NCBI GenBank assembly: GCA_964619065.1
Contig: CAZUCC010000003.1
Span: forward strand, 1 to 64,000
Source of the DNA: JANXUC01 sp964619065
GTDB lineage: Bacteria > Acidobacteriota > Terriglobia > Terriglobales > Acidobacteriaceae
Direction of reading: 5' to 3'
DNA: 64,000 nucleotides
Below the pieces are notes generated by a model, which did no database searches, was not told where the DNA came from, and saw only the letters and a list, made by a program, of their open reading frames with translations. The stretch's first letter is position 1. Every line of letters begins with the position of its first letter. Below, piece after piece: positions 1-7,152 of this stretch. The translations under genes and the position numbers were made by a program.

Positions 1-1538
1 CCCTTGACCTTGATATCCATTTGCAAAGCGGTGATGCCATCTTTCGTGCCCGCCACCTTGAAGTCCATATCGCCGTAGTGATCTTCCGCTCCAGCAATAT
101 CGGTGAGGATGGAATACGCGTCGCCCTCCTTCACCAATCCCATGGCAACACCCGCGACGGGAGCCTTGAGTGGAACGCCCGCATCCATCAGCGAAACCGA
201 AGCGCCGCAAATCGAGGCCATCGAGGACGACCCGTTCGATTCAAGAATGTCGGAGACCACGCGCATTGTGTAAGGCCACTTTTCAATGTCGGGAAGCACG
301 GCAGCGACCGCCCGCTCTGCCAACGCTCCGTGCCCAATCTCACGCCGCCCAGCCCCGCGCATGAACCCAACCTCCCCAACAGAAAACGGCGGGAAGTTAT
401 AGTGGAGCAAAAAGCGTTTTTTGCTTTCTCCTTGGAAGCTTTCGAGACGTTGCTGGTCGTCGGCTGTGCCCAGGGTGGCGGTGACGAGGGCTTGCGTTTC
501 GCCTCGGGTGAAGATAGCGGAGCCGTGGGCTCTGGGGAGGACACCGGCTTCGATCCAGATTTCGCGGACCTGGTCGAACCTGCGGTTGTCGGGCCGGCGG
601 CGCGCTACCGTCACATCTTCGCGGAAAATTCTTTCGAGGAGGACTTCGTAATATTTGCTGAGCTTTTCCTGGCCGGCTTTGTCATCTTCGGTGATGGCGG
701 CTTTGAGCTCTTTCTTGAGCTCGTCCACGAGTTTATAGCTCTCCGCTTTCGGATGCTTCTGGGTATTGAGGGCATCGGCGAGACGTGCGCCGATATTTCC
801 CTTCAGCGTGTCGAAATAGGCTTGGTCGAATTCGGCCGGGGCAACTTCGCGTTTCTTTTTGCCGGCACGCGGAGCCAGGTCGCTGATCGCGGCGTAAGTC
901 TTTTTGATTGCCTCGTGGGCGAACTGGATGGCGTCGAGAATGGTATCTTCTTTAACTTCTTTCGCGCCCGCTTCAATCATGACGATGGCATCGGCGGAAG
1001 CGACAACCATCAAACTCAGAAGGCCTTCCTGGGTTTCCTGGTAGGTTGGGTTGATGACCAATTGGCCATCAACAAGTCCGACGCGCACCGCGCCTACCGG
1101 GCCATCGAACGGAATATCAGAAAGCGTGAGGGCGGCGGAGGCAGCGTTGATGGCAAGAACGTCGGGATCATTTTCGGTATCGGCGGAGAGGACGAGCGAG
1201 ATGACCTGAGTTTCACAATGGAAGGTTTCCGGAAACAGCGGACGGATGGGACGGTCGATCTGGCGGCAGGTGAGGGTTTCGCGTTCACTCATGCGGCCTT
1301 CGCGCTTGATGAAGCCTCCGGGAATGCGCCCGCCGGCGTAGGTGTATTCGCGGTAGTCGACGGTGAGCGGGAAAAACGAGACGCCCACGCGGGGTTCGGC
1401 GTTGGCGCAGGCCGAGGCGAGGACCATATTATCGCCGCTGCGGATGACGACGGATCCGTGGGCTTGTTTGGCTAATTTCCCGGTTTCAAAACTGAGGCGT
1501 TTGCCGCCGTGGAGTTCACAACTCACTTCTTGCTTCAT
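1..1538 (-). CDS. pnp: Polyribonucleotide nucleotidyltransferase (PNPase), 3' end beyond window
   Basis: PNPase degrades RNA 3' to 5' by phosphorolysis and is a core degradosome enzyme in the cytoplasm. Read on the reverse strand, the protein begins MKQEVSCELHGGKRLSFETG and runs through the first RNase PH fold (ASACANAEPRVGVSFFPLTV, then GRIPGGFIKREGR and RPIRPLFP). It continues through the all-alpha linker into the second RNase PH fold (RAHGSAIFTRGETQALVTAT, then SSMASICGASVSLMDAGVP). About 512 codons are present. PNPases are usually near 700 residues, so the KH and S1 RNA-binding domains should lie past the left edge. The ATG at 1538 is preceded by AAGGAAGG. It follows rpsO, the usual bacterial gene order. 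Family identity is certain; the C-terminus is unseen. Confidence 0.97.
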   Translation of the reverse strand, partial: MKQEVSCELHGGKRLSFETGKLAKQAHGSVVIRSGDNMVLASACANAEPRVGVSFFPLTVDYREYTYAGGRIPGGFIKREGRMSERETLTCRQIDRPIRPLFPETFHCETQVISLVLSADTENDPDVLAINAASAALTLSDIPFDGPVGAVRVGLVDGQLVINPTYQETQEGLLSLMVVASADAIVMIEAGAKEVKEDTILDAIQFAHEAIKKTYAAISDLAPRAGKKKREVAPAEFDQAYFDTLKGNIGARLADALNTQKHPKAESYKLVDELKKELKAAITEDDKAGQEKLSKYYEVLLERIFREDVTVARRRPDNRRFDQVREIWIEAGVLPRAHGSAIFTRGETQALVTATLGTADDQQRLESFQGESKKRFLLHYNFPPFSVGEVGFMRGAGRREIGHGALAERAVAAVLPDIEKWPYTMRVVSDILESNGSSSMASICGASVSLMDAGVPLKAPVAGVAMGLVKEGDAYSILTDIAGAEDHYGDMDFKVAGTKDGITALQMDIKVK

Positions 1539-1719
1539 TTGGATTCCTTCCTTGAGGAGAGCAGCGCTGCGGCTGAGAGGGTCGCGTATTCGTGGCGAGC
1601 CTGGAAGAGCGGCGGCGGGTTAAAGTCCGTGATCGCACGGAACCGTAGTTGGCGACGGCCTGGTTTGCAATGGCATGGACACAACGGCATTGGCTGCACG
1701 ACTTAACTATCAAGACCTA

Positions 1720-1749
1720 GCGGGCAGGAATGCCCGCCCTACACGATCA
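1720..1749. repeat. GC-rich palindromic repeat, family A, copy 1
   Basis: A perfect 7-bp inverted repeat GCGGGCA / TGCCCGC with a GGAA loop, followed by CCTACAC. The same unit recurs at about 5777, 40496, 42347 and 44137, always between genes, so it resembles a REP-type element. This copy sits in the 219-bp rpsO-pnp gap, where a transcript hairpin could affect processing. That role is inference. Confidence 0.6.
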
Positions 1750-1757
1750 AAACCTAT

Positions 1758-2024
1758 TTACTTACGGATACCGAGCTTCTGAATGACGATGGTGTAACGC
1801 TCGGCATCGTGGGTTTTGAGGTAGTCGAGAAGACGACGCCGTCTGCTGACCATCATGAGAAGTCCGCGGCGCGAGCCGTGATCTTTCTTGTGCAGTTTGA
1901 AGTGGTCCGTCAGTTGGCCAATGCGCGTGCTGAGCAACGCGATTTGCACTTCCGGACTGCCGGTGTCGCTTTCATGCGTGCGGTACTCGCCGATGACGCT
2001 TTGCTTTTGTTCGGTGGCTAACAC
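1758..2024 (-). CDS. rpsO: 30S ribosomal protein S15
   Basis: S15 is a primary 16S rRNA-binding protein of the small subunit. The 88-residue product has the normal length and the family signature (DTGSPEVQIALLSTRIGQLT near residues 20-40, then HKKDHGSRRGLL and RRRRLLDYLK). The start is GTG at 2024, with GGAG at 2037-2040 about 12 nt upstream; no ATG gives the right N-terminus. It lies upstream of pnp on the same strand with a 219-bp gap that holds a palindromic repeat. In other bacteria S15 and PNPase both control this transcript; the same is likely but not shown here. Confidence 0.98.
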   Translation of the reverse strand: MLATEQKQSVIGEYRTHESDTGSPEVQIALLSTRIGQLTDHFKLHKKDHGSRRGLLMMVSRRRRLLDYLKTHDAERYTIVIQKLGIRK

Positions 2025-2184
2025 GAAACTGGTGCACTCCTGCTTCTGTTCGATTTTCCTTCGTTAACGTCTTCAATCGTAACATTTTGCGGGAGGGGGT
2101 GTAAAGATAGGAAGCTTCTGGCTCCTGGCTCAAGCAAAGGGCCGCGCCTGAGTGCAGCCCCTGTCTGCTTCTTCAGGATTTACG

Positions 2185-3564
2185 TCAGGGATTCACGACC
2201 TGGGAGACAACGGTGGAGACGCTGCTGCCATAGATCTCATCTCCGGCATACATAGCCGTAATTGAGTGCGTGCCGACAGGCAGACTCGAAGTCGTGAACG
2301 TCGCCACACCTCCGGCAAGAACGCCGCTGCCGAGCAGAGTGCTTCCATCTTTGAACTGCACCTGTTCGCCGTCAGGAGGAGCGCCCACAAGAATGGACTT
2401 GAGCGTCGCCGTGAATTTGACAGCCACTCCCGCACGCGACGGATTCTTGGCTGACTTCAGGCTAACTTGGATCACGGGCGTCAACAAGGTCGCAATATGA
2501 TTCTTGTCGCCGGCGAGTTGTCCGGCCTGGTTGAATCCGAAAAATTCGAGTCCGGCGATTGCTTTCTTGCCTGACGGGGGTGTCCAAAGGAAAAGCTTCG
2601 TGAGCGTCACGTAGCTCATGATCTGACCGCTCTTGTACATGAATACAGGACGGGTGCTGGTTGGCTGATTGCCGGGAGCACCGAGATCCTGTATGCCGCT
2701 GCTTGCGGTCCAGAGAAATGTGTGTGTGATGTTCGTTCCTCCGGGCAACGCGGATGACCCCGCTACGCGACCATTGTCATCGATCCACCTGGCCCAGCTA
2801 AAGTTGCCACCGAGATCGCCGAGAGACAACATGCCCCCGCCGGTGGTCCAGCGAAAGGCACGCCACGTTACGCCAGAAGAGTAACCGGCGACTTGGCCGC
2901 TGTTGTTGATGGCAAAGGCTACTGAATCAGGGTCAGTGTCGAGAGTACCCAGATCCTGCATGCCCATGGCCGATGTCCAGACAAAGGCATGGTGGGAACC
3001 GTTCGGAAGATCGGCCGTGCCGACGACCTGACCGAGATTGTTCAGACCCCACGCGGTGCTGTTTACGCCGCCGAGCGTTCCGAGGTCGACGATTCCGGTG
3101 CCAGCGCTCCAAAAGAAGGCGCGGCAAATGGAACGATCGGGCGAGCAGGAGCCCCCGGCGACCTGTCCGGAGCTGTTGATGAGCGAGGCATAACTGTCAC
3201 CTGCCAGGAAGGCACCGAGGTCTTGCATGCCTCCGGTCATGGTCCAACGAAAGGGATGAAGGACGTTGCTGCCGGTGAGGTGCGAAATTCCAACAATTTG
3301 CCCAGCGTCGTTGATGCCTTGGGCCGAGGAGTAGTCACCACCGAGAGTGCCTAGATCTTGCATGCCGCCACTCTTTGTCCACAAAAAACCGTGAGTCTCG
3401 CCATTGAGCGCTCGCGATTCACCGGCGGCTTGTCCGTGAGAATTGAGAGCGAACGCTACTGAGGAGTTGCCGCCGAGGGTGCCGAGGGTCGTGGTTGTGT
3501 ATTGTTGCGCAGATACCGGCAGGACCAACAGGCAGAAACATGCAAGTTGTTGAAGTAGTTTCAT
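2185..3564 (-). CDS. Secreted HAF-repeat protein with C-terminal Ig-like domain
   Basis: The 459-residue protein has a Sec signal peptide (MKLLQQLACFCLLVLPVSAQ). Residues about 25-370 are tandem units of roughly 45 residues with the pattern GxMQDLGTLGG...A.xINxxGQVAG.S, the HAF extracellular repeat, probably a propeller-like array. Residues about 380-459 (VKFTATLKS...VGTHSITAMYAGD) match a bacterial Ig-like repeat domain. Such proteins are common in Acidobacteriota and are thought to be exported; substrate and function are unknown. No operon partner: rpsO lies downstream on the same strand about 160 bp away, and the 341 bp upstream hold no convincing gene. Confidence 0.85.
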   Translation of the reverse strand: MKLLQQLACFCLLVLPVSAQQYTTTTLGTLGGNSSVAFALNSHGQAAGESRALNGETHGFLWTKSGGMQDLGTLGGDYSSAQGINDAGQIVGISHLTGSNVLHPFRWTMTGGMQDLGAFLAGDSYASLINSSGQVAGGSCSPDRSICRAFFWSAGTGIVDLGTLGGVNSTAWGLNNLGQVVGTADLPNGSHHAFVWTSAMGMQDLGTLDTDPDSVAFAINNSGQVAGYSSGVTWRAFRWTTGGGMLSLGDLGGNFSWARWIDDNGRVAGSSALPGGTNITHTFLWTASSGIQDLGAPGNQPTSTRPVFMYKSGQIMSYVTLTKLFLWTPPSGKKAIAGLEFFGFNQAGQLAGDKNHIATLLTPVIQVSLKSAKNPSRAGVAVKFTATLKSILVGAPPDGEQVQFKDGSTLLGSGVLAGGVATFTTSSLPVGTHSITAMYAGDEIYGSSVSTVVSQVVNP

Positions 3565-3905
3565 CTGGACTTTTCACCTATCGTGACGGCGTCCCCGAAG
3601 ACCGTCACACTCTCAATTATCATTAACGGTAGGGATGGTAGAGTCAAGTTAAGTTAAGGTTAATAAGTCAAACTAGCGGCGCAAGCTTGTTCTGGATCTC
3701 CATGACATCGTCAAGACAGAAAAGTGCGCCATTGTTGTGCAGAAGACTCGGACGAAAAAACGAATGCAGTCTTACAGCGGCTCTCGGGCCTTCAGCAAGT
3801 ACGAAGACGGCAAGGGCTGGGACGAACAGAACTCTGAGCGGAAAACAGTAACGTTGGATGCAACACCCTTGGGGGTGGGGATCATCTGAAGGGCGGAGAA
3901 AAATT
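3565..3905. other. Intergenic region, nothing recognised
   Basis: This 341-bp stretch lies between divergently transcribed genes (HAF protein and glycine-zipper protein) and should hold both promoters. Open frames across it have no ribosome-binding site or family features. I see no repeat or RNA structure I can support. Confidence 0.4.
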
Positions 3906-4469
3906 ATGTCCGTCTCAAACCTCGTTGTTGTTGGCATTTATCCGACTCGCGCCATTGCGGAGCAGAGTGTCGCTGCCTTGCGCACCGCTGGTGTTCGCGC
4001 CGCAGATATTTCCCTGCTTTACCCGGAGAATCTCGATTCCAAGGAAGTGGCGCAGGAAAAGAGCAATCACACACAGGCCGGCGCTGCCATTGGCGGAGGC
4101 AGCGGTGTCGTAGTAGGCGGAGCTTTGGGATGGCTGGCTGGCATTGTCGTTCTGGCTATTCCTGGCGTCGGTCCTTTTATGGCCGCCGGACCGATATTGG
4201 CTGCCCTGACCGGAGCTGGGGTGGGTGGAGTGATTGGCGAAATTGCCGGAGCCCTGGTGGGCATGGGTTTCTCCGAGGCGGAGGCCAAACGCTATGAGGG
4301 CCGGGTCAAGCACGGCGAGATTCTGCTTTCCGTCCACGCGGAAACTTCGGGCTCAGTGGAACGGACGAAAGAAGTCTTACGGCAGACAGGAGCTCAGGAC
4401 ATTATCGTTACCCTGGAAGGGCGCCTGACGGAGATGGGCGACATTCGCGCCAACCCGAATGCGGCTTAG
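3906..4469 (+). CDS. Glycine-zipper membrane protein, general stress protein 17M-like
   Basis: The 187-residue protein starts with a small alpha/beta domain (VVVGIYPTRAIAEQSVAALR, then ADISLLYPE) like the general-stress 17M/YflT domain. A glycine-rich hydrophobic centre follows (GGGSGVVVGGALGWLAG...PGVGPFMAAGPILAALTGAG, about residues 65-125), typical of glycine-zipper membrane segments. The C-terminal part (HGEILLSVHAE...VLRQTGAQDI) resembles the N-terminal fold again. The ATG at 3906 has GGAG about 10 nt upstream; an in-frame ATG 48 nt earlier has none. The role is probably stress-related, but this rests on family naming only. Confidence 0.75.
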   Translation: MSVSNLVVVGIYPTRAIAEQSVAALRTAGVRAADISLLYPENLDSKEVAQEKSNHTQAGAAIGGGSGVVVGGALGWLAGIVVLAIPGVGPFMAAGPILAALTGAGVGGVIGEIAGALVGMGFSEAEAKRYEGRVKHGEILLSVHAETSGSVERTKEVLRQTGAQDIIVTLEGRLTEMGDIRANPNAA

Positions 4470-4665
4470 TTTTGAGGACCGGCGGCTCCCTAGATCTTAA
4501 ATCTTGCTCCGATGCCAACGTGGAAAGCCTCGGAAGCGTGGCATCCACAAACGGCTACCTCCCACGAATCGTTCCCAACATCATGGCGATCGAGACAGGT
4601 ATACACTTTAGCTGCCGTCACATTAGGCACAGAAATGGAAAATAGTTCCGGAATAGGAAAAAATT

Positions 4666-5220
4666 ATGAGTCCACCTATTCGCATTCTTGGCATTGCCGG
4701 TAGTCTTCGTCGCGGATCGTACAATCGCGGGGCGCTGCACGCCGCAGCGCAACTCGTGCCGGAAGGCGCGACACTCGACATTTTTGAGCTTGATGGCATT
4801 CCCCTCTTCAATCAGGATGAGGATCAGAGTCCACCAGCCAAGGTTGTGGAGTTCAAGAAGCGGATACGCGAGGCGGACACCATTCTGATGGTAACCCCGG
4901 AGTACAACTACTCCATTCCAGCAGTGTTGAAGAACGCGATTGACTGGGCATCCCGGCCTTACGGAGACAGCGCCTGGTCTGGAAAACCGGTTGCGATTAT
5001 GGGCGCATCCGCGGGGGCAACGGGTACCGCGCGGGCGCAATATCATCTGCGCCAAGTATTTGTCTACCTGAATATGTTCGCTATGAACCAGCCGGAAGTT
5101 ATGATCGGGAATGCCAGCAAGAAGTTCGATGCAGCGGGAAATCTGACGGATGAGGCGACGAAGGATGTTATCCGCAGCCTGCTCCAGAATCTGGTGAACT
5201 GGACTCAGAAAATCCGGTAA
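4666..5220 (+). CDS. NADPH-dependent FMN reductase family protein
   Basis: The 184-residue flavodoxin-like protein matches the SsuE/ChrR/azoreductase family, which passes electrons from NAD(P)H through FMN to quinones, azo compounds or metals. Visible signatures are the FMN phosphate loop GSLRRGSYNRG (about residues 12-22), TPEYNYSIPAVLKNAIDW (about 78-95) and GASAGATG (about 110-117). Length is normal. The start has GGAATAGGA just upstream. It follows the glycine-zipper protein by 196 bp on the same strand. Specific substrate unknown. Confidence 0.88.
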   Translation: MSPPIRILGIAGSLRRGSYNRGALHAAAQLVPEGATLDIFELDGIPLFNQDEDQSPPAKVVEFKKRIREADTILMVTPEYNYSIPAVLKNAIDWASRPYGDSAWSGKPVAIMGASAGATGTARAQYHLRQVFVYLNMFAMNQPEVMIGNASKKFDAAGNLTDEATKDVIRSLLQNLVNWTQKIR

Positions 5221-5246
5221 TTTTGTGCTGTTCTGTGACTTTGGAA

Positions 5247-5283
5247 AGGGTGGAGAAGTCGACTGAATCCCCCACCCTATTCT
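5247..5283. terminator. Possible bidirectional terminator hairpin
   Basis: Inverted repeat AGGGTGG (5247-5253) / CCACCCT (5272-5278) with a long loop lies between two convergent genes, followed by ATTCTTG. The U-tract is weak, so this is tentative. Confidence 0.3.
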
Positions 5284-5303
5284 TGAGGCCCACTTCTAAG
5301 GAA

Positions 5304-5603
5304 TCACTTCGCCATCTTCAGCGACATCACATGAACTTCGCCTTTGTCGGCGTCGACATGTGCCGTCAGGGTAACGTGGTGGCCTTCATGGCCTTTCACA
5401 GCATCAGGATTGTCGATGGTCCAGGTCTTGCTATCGCTATCGCTCACAAATGTTTTACCGTCATCGCTCACTTTGCCTGTTACCTTCGTAGCTTTTTTGG
5501 ACGCATCCATCTTCATGGTGTCATCCTTCATAGTGTCCTGAGCCGAAGCCACTCCGAGTGTCAACAGGGACATGGCGAAACAAATTGCCATCAGTTTTTT
5601 CAT
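5304..5603 (-). CDS. Small secreted protein, DUF5818-like
   Basis: A 99-residue protein with a Sec signal (MKKLMAICFAMSLLTLGVASA). A Met/Asp/Lys-rich linker (DTMKDDTMKMDASKK) precedes a small beta domain containing VSDSDSKTWTIDNPDAVKGH and EGHHVTLTAHVD. This pattern recurs in small exported proteins of Acidobacteriota that I associate with DUF5818. The ATG at 5603 has AAGGAG 8 nt upstream and gives a proper signal peptide; a longer in-frame start would not. The KxxTx-DxxxxMxMD linker might bind metal, but no function is established. Confidence 0.75.
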   Translation of the reverse strand: MKKLMAICFAMSLLTLGVASAQDTMKDDTMKMDASKKATKVTGKVSDDGKTFVSDSDSKTWTIDNPDAVKGHEGHHVTLTAHVDADKGEVHVMSLKMAK

Positions 5604-5776
5604 CGTGTTCTCCTTAGATAGTAGTCTGCGAGGGTTTCGCATACATCCGCCTTGGATGCGGTACCTGGCTCAGGGGTAGCGTGCGGTATTTGTGCCTACC
5701 CCTCTTCGTAAAAGGCAAGAGCAGTTTCCTCACATCGTTCGGAATGACAAGCTTGGGAGGAAGCTGTTCCCAGCTT

Positions 5777-5800
5777 GGTGGCAGAAATGCCCGCCCTGCA
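5777..5800. repeat. Palindromic repeat family A, degenerate copy 2
   Basis: Contains AAATGCCCGCCCTGCAC, matching the right arm of the family; the left arm (GGTGGCAG) is diverged. It lies in the leader of the threonine synthase gene. Just upstream (5731-5750) is a diverged fragment of family C (TCGTTCGGAATGACAA). Confidence 0.45.
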
Positions 5801-5862
5801 CAGGCCCGGCGTAGGGCTGAGTGTTGCTTGTGGTTCGTGGCCCAGTTTGATAGCTTTCGGCC

Positions 5863-7056
5863 ATGCCGCCCATCGCTCACCTGGAATGTTCCCGATGCCA
5901 TGCTGTTGTCTCCGCTGCGACACCACAAACGTTGTGTCCTCAATGTGCCGGGGCTCTATATGTGCGCTATGACCTGCAACCGTTGCATGGGATTGACGCG
6001 CGCGATGCAATCAGTCGCGAGGCTGCGAAGCTGCCTTGGGCTGGCATGTGGCGCTATAGGTCCGTGTTGCCTGCGGTGGATCCGGTCACGCTCGGCGAAG
6101 GGTGGACGCCGATGTTGCGCAGCCGGCGGTATGCCAATGTTTTTCTCAAAGAGGAAGGCGCGAATCCGACCGGAACATTCAAGGCGCGTGGGCTAGCTTT
6201 GGCCGTGACCATGGCGCGCCACTATGGGCTGAAAACATTGGCGGTGCCATCTGCGGGCAATGCTGCGGGTGCGCTGGCTGCCTATACCGCGGCGGCTGGG
6301 ATTGCAGCTCATATTTTTATGCCGCGCGACGTGCCTTTTGCCAATTATGTGGAAGCGATGGCATATGGTGCGCATGTCACCTTGGTCGACGGTTTGATTT
6401 CGGATTGTGCACGCATTGTGGCGGAACGGAAGCAGCAGGAAGGGTGGTTCGATATATCCACTTTGAAAGAGCCGTTCCGCGTGGAAGGCAAGAAGACAAT
6501 GGGGTACGAACTGGTGGAGCAACTCGGGTGGGAGTATCCGGATGCGGTTTTCTATCCGACGGGTGGGGGCGTGGGTCTGATCGGCATGTGGAAGGCGTTT
6601 GCAGAATTGGAGGAACTTGGGTGGGTGAAGCCTGGCACGCGTCCTCGGATGATTGCTGTCCAGGCGGCGGGGTGCGCGCCTGTGGCTCGCGCGTTTGGGG
6701 AAGGCGCCGCGGTGAGCCAGATGTGGCAGAATGCGGCAACTTTTGCGGCTGGACTGCGGGTTCCCAAACCCTATGGAGACTCGATTATGTTGGAGATTTT
6801 GCGGGAATCGGATGGCGTGGCGCTGGCGCTTTCGGATGAAGTGATTCTTGGATCACTCAAAGACTGGGCGCGGAATGAAGGGATTTTTCTTTCGCCGGAA
6901 GGCGCGGCGGCTACAGCAGCGTACGATTATTTATTGGCTAGCGGTTTTCTCAACCCGGAACATAAGGTTGTGTTATTTAATACGGGCGCCGGTCTTAAGT
7001 ATACGGACGTGACTGCAGAGGCTATGGGGCTACAGCGACCTGTAGCTGTGAGTTGA
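5863..7056 (+). CDS. thrC: Threonine synthase
   Basis: This PLP enzyme turns O-phosphohomoserine into threonine and phosphate. The 397-residue protein starts with a zinc-ribbon-like segment (Cys 9, 12, 25, 28). The PLP fold II core follows, with the PLP lysine in NPTGTFKARG (Lys107), the cofactor-cradle loop VPSAGNAAGALAAY and a phosphate-binding YPTGGGVGLIG near residue 230. Length and order fit the shorter archaeal/actinobacterial-type ThrC. No good Shine-Dalgarno precedes the ATG, but the N-terminal Cys pair supports this start. It stands alone, convergent with the GH3 gene. Confidence 0.93.
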   Translation: MPPIAHLECSRCHAVVSAATPQTLCPQCAGALYVRYDLQPLHGIDARDAISREAAKLPWAGMWRYRSVLPAVDPVTLGEGWTPMLRSRRYANVFLKEEGANPTGTFKARGLALAVTMARHYGLKTLAVPSAGNAAGALAAYTAAAGIAAHIFMPRDVPFANYVEAMAYGAHVTLVDGLISDCARIVAERKQQEGWFDISTLKEPFRVEGKKTMGYELVEQLGWEYPDAVFYPTGGGVGLIGMWKAFAELEELGWVKPGTRPRMIAVQAAGCAPVARAFGEGAAVSQMWQNAATFAAGLRVPKPYGDSIMLEILRESDGVALALSDEVILGSLKDWARNEGIFLSPEGAAATAAYDYLLASGFLNPEHKVVLFNTGAGLKYTDVTAEAMGLQRPVAVS

Positions 7057-7099
7057 GTGTTCCTGGTCAAGTGAGATTCCACTTGCACGAACAAAAGCG

Positions 7100-7142
7100 T
7101 TGCGGAGTCTTGCTCCGCTAGGCATGCGGGCCTGCCCCTACG
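7100..7142. repeat. Palindromic repeat family B
   Basis: GCGGAG TCTTG CTCCGC forms a perfect 6-bp stem, followed by TAGGCATGCGGGCCTGCCCCTACG. Related sequence occurs at 28684 and 47155, and the core palindrome also lies inside a coding region at 36013. It sits between convergent thrC and GH3 genes, where it may also end transcripts. Confidence 0.45.
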
Positions 7143-7152
7143 TGTCCCCTTC

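Noticed and set aside
21..1475. Long plus-strand open frame (484 codons)
   Set aside because: It is the antisense shadow of pnp, whose reverse-strand product matches PNPase over its whole length.
3668..3937. Reverse frame of 89 codons between the HAF gene and the glycine-zipper gene
   Set aside because: It overlaps the start of a well-supported gene on the other strand and has no features of its own.
7100..7142. CRISPR-like palindromic array
   Set aside because: Palindromes occur singly with no regular spacers and no cas genes anywhere in the window.
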